Assembly (NCBI GenBank): GCA_023212695.1
Contig: JALCCG010000046.1
Location: forward strand, 41,039 to 105,038
DNA: 64,000 nucleotides
Reading direction: 5' to 3'
DNA from: Sporisorium sorghi
Lineage: Eukaryota > Basidiomycota > Ustilaginomycetes > Ustilaginales > Ustilaginaceae
In this document: positions 56,557 through 64,000 of the stretch, in pieces
How the letters are laid out: every line of letters starts with the position of its first letter
How positions within the stretch are numbered: the first letter of the stretch is position 1
Program-made: the position numbers and the translations under genes
Notes under the pieces: model-generated
Seen by the model: only the letters and a program-made list of their open reading frames with translations
The model's database searches: none
What the model was told of the DNA's origin: nothing

Positions 56557-57648
56557 ATGTCCAAGGAAGAGGGGCCCAAGGAGCCTACGTACGACGACTA
56601 TGTCGAACGGTGAGTTCGGCTCAACTTTCAAGCGCTTCGGCGCAGAGCTAAAGCGGCGACTGTGCGAGACAAGCGAGCCTGGCATACTGACAAGACCTCC
56701 TCTCCTCGTTTCGACTCCGCTTCTGCGCACTTCAGCATCCACTACAGCGACAAGTACAACGACGACGAGTGGGAGTACAGGTACGTCTCCGATCACACCC
56801 CTCGAGCTTTTCGCTGCTAGCCGCGCTCACTGACCCGAACCATCTCCTCTTCGACATCGACTAACTTGGCCACTGCAAAACCGCAGACACGTCATCCTGC
56901 CCAAACCAATGCTCAAACTCCTCCCCGAATCCTTCTTCGACCCATCCGAACCGGGCGTCCTGCGCATCCTGAGCGTCAAAGAGTGGCGAGATATCGGCAT
57001 CACGCAGAGCATGGGCTGGGAACACTACGAGGTGCATGCGCCCGAACCGCACATTTTGCTCTTCCGCCGCGAAAAGGACTTTTTGGAGAAGGTGAGTTTG
57101 TCGCGGTGAAGCGCAAAAGCAGCGAAAGCAGCGAAAGCAGCGTGCGAGAGTGGTAGCGAGGATGTCGAGGCTGGGAAGGGTGATGAGGAGGATAAGATGT
57201 GCAGGGAGGGGAGGTGCGAACATTTCAAGGAACGGGTTGAGTGGTGTCGGAACGCGACCAAGGGAGGGAAGCGTCGACAGATACCCGCAAAGAGGGCGCT
57301 CGCCGGTGCTCAAAGGGCCACACGCCGGTGCGAAGGACGGCCATCAGACTCGGTCGAGCCAACTTCAGCTGGAACAGGCGAGCAATCCTTGCGTCTTGCA
57401 TCGATTAGGCTAGGACCTGTTCAGAAGGAGACGCATCGACGCAGCATCTACTCGGACACCGCTGTCGCCCATGCGCTGCTGCAAACGCACAACCAGCCCA
57501 AACTTGTCTTACTGACTTCTACCACCTCGGTCCTCCCTTCTGGCTTCTCCAAACACAGTATCAAGCACAAGCACAAGCGCAAGCAGCAGCACAACAACAG
57601 GCGCAGGCGCAGGCACAGGCACAGGCACAGGCGAACGGCAAAAAGTGA
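56557..57648 (+). CDS. CKS1: Cyclin-dependent kinase regulatory subunit CKS1
   Basis: Small CDK-binding protein that docks phosphorylated substrates to CDK1. Exons 56557-56609, 56736-56780, 56887-57091 and, proposed, 57559-57648. The first three junctions keep frame and give [21 protein letters not shown], the CKS hallmark. Exon 3 ends [15 protein letters not shown]. At 57092 a GTGAGT donor is followed by codons VSLSR and a stop. A 467 bp intron, with ACTGAC at 57511-57516 and CAG at 57556-57558, would instead add 29 residues of alternating Gln/Ala ending NGKK. The spliced protein is 130 residues. A Gln-rich C-terminal tail is also found in Saccharomyces Cks1, supporting exon 4. If the intron is retained, the protein ends at 57109. 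Confidence 0.88.
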
Positions 57649-58464
57649 AGGGGGCAGCGCTTGTAGCAGCCGCTTTTGCGCTCGCACTGTCGGGCAATGC
57701 TGTAACCGCGTGCTTGTTTCTGTCCACGGTGTGTCTAGCCAGGCATGTTTCGGGGTGTGGAATGAAGATGCATTGATTGATGTGTTGGGTGCGGTGTGTG
57801 CGAGGGTGAGAGCTGTGTGTGTGTAGAGGAGGGCGATGTCGATGTTGGTGAGGATTGTCATTTGCACGCATTTGCTGAAGTGGGTGTCTTTTGCGTCGTA
57901 CGCTGTGTTCAGGGGGGAAACAGACGCACGGCTAGCGTACTACGAACTGGCACTTTGTTCGCAGCTCGTCCGCGGGTCGCTGCTCGCGTTGCGTCACCTT
58001 GCGTTGAATGCTACCGCGTACTGCTACCGCAACGCTGGCTCTCTGCTCACGGGCCAGACGGTCTGTCAGCTGCTGTCGGGGGCTTGGCGGGGGCTCGCTG
58101 GCTTTGGCTACCGCGTCGCTGCAAGTGCGTTTGAGCACACGCCTCGTCGCTGACTGGTTGGACAGTACAAAAGATCGGGGGCCGGACCAGGCTGCTGCTC
58201 ACGGGCGCTTGAACTCGCTGTACGGCCGAGATCCTGGCTTCCGACACATCTGGTGAGCCGACACAACGCAGCACCGCTCGCCGCACCGCTTCCACTTCCC
58301 CACTGCGCCTTCTCGTCGACACTGTCCCACTGTGCGCACAGCCCAGCCCGCACCTCACTTCTTCCCGCACACGGTCCTTATCTTTGCGCATACACACACA
58401 CACACACACACACACAAAACGTTCCTCGAGCCGATCATGTTCGATTTCAGTCCAGCTGACTGCG
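57649..58464. other. Convergent intergenic region, CKS1 / peroxiredoxin-like gene
   Basis: 816 bp between converging genes, with an AC dinucleotide run at 58392-58416. Several open frames cross it, but none has a good start or family feature. It should hold both 3' UTRs. Confidence 0.4.
58392..58416. repeat. (AC)n dinucleotide repeat
   Basis: About twelve AC units just beyond the stop codon of the minus-strand peroxiredoxin-like gene, probably in its 3' UTR. Confidence 0.88.
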
Positions 58465-60545
58465 CTACTCCTCGCCGCCAAACGTATGCGTAGACTCGGC
58501 GAGCGACGGGCTGTACTCGTGCTCGCTGTTGGCCGCGGAAAAGTCGTGCGAGGTGATCGAGTTGGCTAGCGAAGGGGTCTTGGACAGCCGGCGGTACGGT
58601 GCTGTTGCGTCGCCTGCAGTGTTGGTGTGGGTGTGGGTGGAAGCGAAGGGGGCGGGTCGGACGGCGCGTGTTGAGGAAGGGGATGGGAAGGCGGCGTTAA
58701 ACGAAATGGTGGGCGAGGTGGAGGGTGTGATCACCGCCGTGGCGGGGTGTGGTGCAGCTGTAGCGTGTGCTGGCGCAGCGACAGCCTCGCTGGACGTCTT
58801 GCCCGACGCGTCCCGTCGCTGTGCACGATCGGTCTCGTACCCATCGTCGTCCTCGCCATCCTCGTGCACACCCGACCCACCCGCCTGCCGACTCCGCAAC
58901 CGCGCCGCCGCCGCCTTGGACACCACACCGCCCGCCACCCCACCCCTCGCCGCCGGCCGCGGCGGCACAGGCAGCGAGCTCGCGCCAGTGGAGGAATACG
59001 TCGAGTCCGCCGACCCGTCGCCCGTCCGATGCCCCATCCGGCTCCGACTGCGTCTCTCGTGCACCGTCAGCATCGTGTCTGCGCTCGACTCCCCCGGCAC
59101 CAGCGGCATCCTCGCGATATTTCCGTTGGCGTACACTGTTGCCGCGCCGGATGCGTCGGTCGACGTTGACAGCTCGCCAGCGGGGGCGCTGTCGGCCGAG
59201 GCGCGTTTGTGGATGAGCGAGCTGGAGCGGGCTTTGGGCAGCACGCCGTTGCTGTTGGTGCCCACGAGGCCAGTGGCGGCAGCAGCAGCGTGGCCGTTCG
59301 ACTGCGCGGCGGTGGGACGGCGTGATGACGAGCCGGAGCGCTCTAGCTCGGCGGGACCATTCGCGCCGATGCCGTTGTGCATAGCGGCAGCCAGCTTGAG
59401 CGCGTGCATCTCGGGCCCGGGCGAAGCGTGGCTCGTCTCGGCTGTGGAGACAGACCGCGCCGAGATGGTGGACGGCGTTGCCCAGCCTGACCCGGAGCCG
59501 GAGCCGTTGCGCGTCAGTGGGCCAGCGTCGGCGAAATCGCGCGCGATGACCGCCCCGGCGTGGTCCGACGAGCCGCCGGACGACGACTGGACGCGCGCAG
59601 CCACCTTGTCTGTGGAGCGTACGCCGTTGGCGTGCCTGCTGTAGTCGACGTGCAGCGGCTCGTCGTACACGGTGCCGGAGTCTGAGGGGCGCAGCCAGTT
59701 CTTGAGGTTGCGACGCGACGATTTGGGGCGCGCTATTGAGTCTGGACCGTTGGCCGAGGCTGCCAGCGAAAGGGGCTCGGATCGTGTTGGGTCGGAGAGA
59801 AGCTTGCCTTTCAATTTCGTTGCGCTGGGTGCAGCACCGTGACGCGGGGCGGTGGCGATGCCGCGTCCCGGGACAGTTTCGCCGTACAAGACTTTGACGT
59901 TGCGCGTAATCTCGTCGCACGCCACCATGTCGTCTGCGTCGTGCTCGACGTAGAACCGCTCGCGCCCCGACAGCTCGTGCTCGATGCGACAAAGCCACTT
60001 TTCCGCAAAATCGCGATGCCCCTTATAATCCCACACGCCATCCAGCATCGCCCTCACAACCCCCTCGTGATCAATCACAAACGTACACCTCCCGTCAATT
60101 AGCCCCAACAGACCCCTCCCAACCCCCCACGCATCCATGATCTGGCGCTCCGAATCGTGCAGGATGCGAAACCCAAGATGATGCTCATCGACGAACCGGC
60201 TCGATCTCGCGGGTGGATCCTGCGAAATGCCAATGACCACCGCATTGAGGTCGTTGAAGATCGGCGAGTTGCCTACAGCGTCGCGGAAGGAGCAGCTCTC
60301 CTTGGTGCAGTGTGGCGATCCGGCAAGCGGGAAAAAGTAGAGCACGATGGGCGGCCAAGCTCGATGGTGGCGTGCAGCGAGACGTCGCGGCCGAGATGGT
60401 CTTTTGCGTAGATTTCGGGTGCGAAGTGACCGATGAGCGGCGAAGATTTTTCTTTGGCTGGGATCTTGAGGGCTGCACCGGCGGCGGTGATGATGCTCCT
60501 CTCGCCTGCGATGGGGAATGCGGGTACGCGGGGGAGGTACGGCAT
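58465..60545 (-). CDS. Peroxiredoxin (PrxQ/Bcp-type) with long Ser-rich tail; apparent frameshift
   Basis: Thiol peroxidase of the AhpC/TSA superfamily joined to a long disordered tail. The ATG at 60545 starts MPYLPRVPAF. The frame gives the Prx entry (HFAPEIYAKDHLGRDVSLHA), then family similarity jumps to another frame: VLYFFPLAGSPHCTKESCSF, with the peroxidatic Cys and a second Cys five residues on. The switch lies at 60343-60360, around a C3 run on the minus strand (60349-60351). No plausible intron fits there, so a one-base deletion or assembly error is likely. After the Prx domain (~190 residues) about 480 residues are Ser/Ala/Gly/Arg-rich, ending near ESTHTFGGEE. The long open tail argues against an old pseudogene. 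Confidence 0.72.
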
Positions 60546-62799
60546 GGTGGAGCGTGTTTTATGTATAGAGATGATGCGCCAGTTGGCGGGACAGAGCACC
60601 TGAGCGTCTCTACTGGACGGGCTGAAACAGGCGAGGTGGTATCAGAGCATGGGAACGCTGGTCGTCCAATGGGAGAGTCTGTTGGTCCGAGTCGTTGTGT
60701 TTTTGAGAGGTTGCACTCTATGAGCGTCTACGGTAGTATTATCGAAACAAGAGGTTGACAGAAGGAGGAAGCGTTGGAGCGCCGGGCTCGATTATCGACT
60801 CGTGTATGTATCCGTAGCGTGGAAAGATGGAGCAATGAGTGGATCCGAGAGAGAAGCGATAGCGAATCCGAGAAGCCACCTGACTTGTAGAGTAGAGCAG
60901 AGAGGGGGGTATCTATTAAAGATGCACCGGGGACACGAACAAAGATTAGGGAGATGGTGAGGAGGATGGAAGACGTTCCAGAGAAACGGCTTCTACGGAA
61001 GGTGGAGTGGCAGCAGGCAGGCAGAGAGAGGAGAAACAGCATCTCGCATACAGGCGGTGGTGGCACTTGGAAGCAGAGGCACAAGCACAGAGGATTAAAA
61101 ATAAATAAAAAATAAAAATAAAAAAATAAATAAAAAAAGGAAAGCTGGGGAAACTCTGCTGCCCTTTCCAAGTCCGATATTTTTCGACTTTTGCTGACTT
61201 GGGCTGTAAATACTGTATAGCTGACCTGCTCGAGCAAAAGTCCTGCAGCTAAGATTTCGACAATGGCGTTTCAAGCATTGTTCTGCCCCGCCCGGCTAAT
61301 CCATCGGCCTCGGCCAAGTCTGGCGTTTGTGTGTGTGGCTGTGCACCAGTTCATACACTTTTCATGAACAGCTGTTACTGCATCCTGGATCTACAGCCCC
61401 ACGCCACTCGCCTCGGCATCGGATCTGCTTGCTTTTCGCTCTGTCTCTCCAATCCATGGTGCAGCGTCGTCGAGAGGAAAATAACCATGACGACAGAATC
61501 TTGTTTGGCTAGAAAGAGCGAGAGCGAGCCGAGGCGGTTGTCAAGCAAGCTGAATCTGGCGGTGCTGTTTGGCCTGCAAATCCACATGGTTCGGCCTCCC
61601 GGCGTTCGACTTTGTGCGGACCCCTTTTTTTTTTTTTTTCTTTTTTTTTTTTCTTTTTTTCATGCCGTCCTGATCGCAGCTTTTTAACAGTGTCGCCTGA
61701 CCGTGAATCGGGCGTGATTTGCATTGAATCGGCATGGGTAGAAGTGCCGATGGTTTGATCCCGATCTGCTGCGCCATACACTGCTCGAAACTTTGTTCGG
61801 GATCGTCGCTGTGCTTTGGGCGTCACAGAGATCCAAGAGAGCTCTCTACCTTTTGGAGAGGCGCCGACTCGGTCGCCCTGCACCTTAAACTAGCAGCGAG
61901 TTGTGCTGTAGGGAACGGATAGGACTGAGAGAGGAAAGAATGCTCTCGCCCAGCCTTTGTGCGAGAGAGAACGCCGACTGGAACGCGTCGCGCCTTTCTC
62001 TTCCTCTCCTTCTGCATCCTCCTCAAGATCCCGATCTGAGCTCTCTCCTTCAAACAGCACATGCAATCCCGACTCAAACAGAGTTGCTCAGACGGAGCGT
62101 CAAAATCGCGAGCCGTCGGTGGGCGAAAATGAAAGCCAAATGAATCGCACTGTTGGAAGTGTCCGCGATTTTCGAGCTTTTCACACGAAACCGCCTTCTT
62201 CAGCAATGCCTTTCAACATGATCTTCCGTCGATCCTTCCCGCTCGCCTACTTTGCAGAGCTTTAATCTGTGAAACTTCCCCAGCGAGACACCTGGGCAGA
62301 CGATGATTCAAGTTCGTAATGACAGACAAGCGTAAAGAAAGTGTTGTGGGCTAGCGAAAAAGTCCGTAGTGTGTTTTCGTGGACGAGCGCCAGCAATCCG
62401 ACACCTTTTTTTTGGGTGGAAAGGAGGGGAGCAAAAGCTGATGGGATAGTATACAGCAAAACAATTGAGGAGGACTCTAGGGTGCGATGGGAACAGAAAA
62501 TGCGAGTTGAAACGGAATGCGAGTGGAGAGTACGATGACGAGAGAGAGAGAGAGAGAAGCGCAACTAGAAAGAGTGCCAAGTCGTCTTGTACAAGGCTGA
62601 CCGTGGCTGCTCTTTGCCCAAAAGGTTTTGAATGGATCGACGGTGTTCTTCAAAGGCTGGAGTCGGCGATGCTCTTGAAGCTGGATCGGCAAGGAAAGGA
62701 AGCACAAGCGGCCCTATCGTCGTGACGGGGCACAGCGAGTCATGCTACCTTCCACCCGCGCCGGCCATCAACGCCGTACAACCTTGCTGCGTTCATCGC
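60546..62799. other. Long intergenic region, low complexity
   Basis: About 2.25 kb between the peroxiredoxin-like gene (its promoter side) and the 3' end of the RlpA-like gene. It contains an AAATAAA-type tract (61096-61140), a T/C-interrupted poly-T (61625-61660) and GA runs (62540-62557). Frames are short and none has recognisable features, so I see no gene. Confidence 0.45.
61096..61140. repeat. AAATAAA-rich tract
   Basis: Degenerate AAATAAA/AAAAATAAA units over about 45 bp upstream of the peroxiredoxin-like gene. It is close in sequence to the tracts at 40027-40057, 40427-40468 and 52204-52227. Confidence 0.8.
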
Positions 62800-63348
62800 T
62801 TACGTCCACCAGGTGATGGGAATCTCTCCAGCGTCCAAAGAAGACAGCTGAGAGAAGGCCCCGGTCGACAGATCCAGCGATCCCCAGCTGCACGTAGGGC
62901 AAGTGTCAGCAACGACCGCAGAGATGGTCTTGTCGCCGTTCTGGATCCACACGGTCTGGCCGCAAAGGTCGCTCGACATCTGCGCCGAGTTGATCGCGAC
63001 CAATGGCGTATCGTCACTGTTTCGCTTTCCGCACGATCCTAGGTTACCGCCCTACCGAGGTGTTACAAGATCGGTGGTTCGAGAAGATGATGGAGGAGGA
63101 AGAAGAAGATGACGAGTCAGTGAACGAGTTTTTCGAGAAGGGAGGGTTGGATTTTCGGAGCGCGGAGGAGACTTCATTTGGTGCGAGTTGCACGGAATGA
63201 AGGCTTGCGAGGTGGGCTGGTGGGTCGAAAGACTTACCTGGTAGAAGTAGGTGGCCTGGCCCTGACCGCCAGCACGCTTCTCGAGGGGAGCGGCAACGAC
63301 GGCGGAGGCGGCAGCGAGGGCCGAGACGACGAGAGTGGTGAACTGCAT
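62800..63348 (-). CDS. Small secreted RlpA-like double-psi beta-barrel protein
   Basis: 120 residues. Exon 1 is 63348-63238 and exon 2 is 63051-62800; the 186 bp intron has GTAAGT and TAG in phase 0. Signal peptide MQFTTLVVSALAAASAVVAA, then a short propeptide ending in LEKR, a Kex2-like dibasic site. The mature domain is a barwin/expansin-like barrel of the RlpA type: GQATYFYQ, GSCGKRNSDDTPLVAI, LCGQTVWI, VVADTCPTCSWGSLDLS, and a terminal GEIPITWW. Cys pairs in the usual places. Proteins of this kind are abundant in fungal secretomes; some bind or inhibit proteases or walls, but a role here is not shown. A TATA box lies upstream. Confidence 0.9.
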
Positions 63349-63470
63349 CTTGTAGAGAGAGAGTGTGGGAGTGATAAAACTCGGGAGGAGTGTGTAGAGA
63401 GTGTGTGGAATGCGTGTAGAGAGAGGATTGGATGAGGAAAGGTCGGGGTTGGTGTCGAACGAGAGCTGCT

Positions 63471-63477
63471 CTTTATA
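63471..63477 (-). promoter_or_regulatory. TATA box of the RlpA-like secreted gene
   Basis: TATAAAG on the minus strand, about 123 bp upstream of the ATG at 63348. It is the clearest TATA box in the window, fitting a regulated, highly expressed secreted-protein gene. Confidence 0.6.
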
Positions 63478-63660
63478 CGATTTAAGGTCGCCCAAGAGCC
63501 CTTCGCTGGACGTCTACAGCGCAAGGGGCAGCCTTCTGGTGGTTCCTTCGCTGTACGATGCAGCGAGCGTTGAGCGTTGAGCGTTCAGGGACACACAGCG
63601 AACCTTCTGCTCGCTGTAGGAACAGACAGGCACGATCTAGGGTAGAACAACACTAGCAAG

Positions 63661-63700
<40 letters not shown>
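63661..63700. repeat. A40 homopolymer
   Basis: Forty consecutive A bases, the longest homopolymer in the window, 180 bp before a G-rich block. It may be a retroposed tail, a natural tract or an assembly artefact; no target-site duplication is evident. Confidence 0.9.
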
Positions 63701-63704
<4 letters not shown>

Positions 63705-63881
63705 TGCACCCAGCGTAGACGTTGGTGTTCCTTGGCGGCAGAACAGTATTCACGCCGAACGTCGTCAAGGACGCTGGTGACCAGTGCGTGACACCGTCGA
63801 AACGAATTTCTAGGGGACCACAGGCGGTACCTAACGAGAAGAACACCGAGGGGGAACGGAGTCCGCTCGGTGAAGCACCAA

Positions 63882-63948
63882 AAAGTTGGGGGGGGGGGGG
63901 GGGGGGGGGAGGGGGGGGGGGGGGGGAGGGGGAGAGAGGGGGGGGGAA
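63882..63948. repeat. Poly-G block interrupted by A
   Basis: About 65 bp of nearly pure G with isolated A or GAGA interruptions. Such blocks are error-prone. With the neighbouring A40 tract it suggests low-confidence assembly near the window end. Confidence 0.8.
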
Positions 63949-64000
63949 AGGGCCCACGCCGGGAGGCAGAGGCCACATGTCACTAATTACCAGAAGGCCG

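Larger units (their letters stand above)
63349..64000. other. Window end: promoter of RlpA-like gene, A40 and poly-G tracts
   Basis: 650 bp. The first ~130 bp are the promoter and leader of the minus-strand RlpA-like gene, with a TATA box. Then come short GCGTTGA repeats (63563-63584), an A40 tract (63661-63700) and a G-rich block with scattered A (63882-63948). The ~180 bp between the two tracts has an open minus-strand frame that I cannot assign. Confidence 0.45.

Overview
The window is nuclear DNA from a basidiomycete, most likely a smut fungus (Ustilaginomycotina, Ustilago/Sporisorium/Pseudozyma-like). Three things support this: a compact BRCA2 homologue with one BRC repeat (Brh2 type); a myosin-motor chitin synthase (Mcs1 type); and GC-rich, mostly intron-poor genes whose short introns (about 80-110 bp) carry GTAAGT-like donors. 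Both strands are used evenly and genes stand 0.3-2.3 kb apart. I see no operon, transposon ORF, CRISPR array, rRNA or convincing tRNA. The species assignment is inference from gene types, not from a database match.

Layout. 1-6 kb: mitochondrial ATP synthase beta (3' end outside the window), a small predicted mitochondrial membrane protein, and cyclin L. 6-13 kb: a J-domain protein, a cyclin K/T-type cyclin, and a triose-phosphate/nucleotide-sugar transporter family protein. 13-20 kb: the CHL1/DDX11 helicase, branched-chain acyltransferase E2, and GFA1. 22-30 kb: BRH2 followed by three secreted-protein genes, two of which are tandem paralogues. 30-44 kb: a repeat-rich unknown protein, the 2015-residue myosin-chitin synthase, and TFIIF alpha. 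44-52 kb: a thymidylate kinase embedded in a 1243-residue protein, SYM1/Mpv17, and an RBM25-like RRM/PWI splicing factor. 52-64 kb: SEC24 with an N-terminal WW domain, CKS1 with a Gln/Ala-rich last exon, a peroxiredoxin with a long tail and an apparent frameshift, an RlpA-like secreted protein, and a low-complexity window end.

Functional themes. RNA polymerase II and RNA processing: cyclin L, cyclin K/T, TFIIF alpha, RBM25-like. Genome maintenance and cell cycle: CHL1, BRH2, thymidylate kinase, CKS1. Chitin: GFA1 makes the precursor pathway's first committed intermediate and the chitin synthase uses the final substrate. Mitochondria: ATP synthase beta, E2, SYM1, the small membrane protein. 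Secretion: SEC24 plus four small secreted proteins. Most are housekeeping genes. The least expected items are the paralogous secreted pair near 27.8-29.5 kb, the embedded thymidylate kinase, the repeat protein at 30.3-32.1 kb, the ATG-only first exon of GFA1 and the Q/A-rich tail of CKS1.

Starts were placed at real ATG codons. Introns were placed by GT/AG sites plus restored reading frame and protein-family continuity. No transcript data were available.
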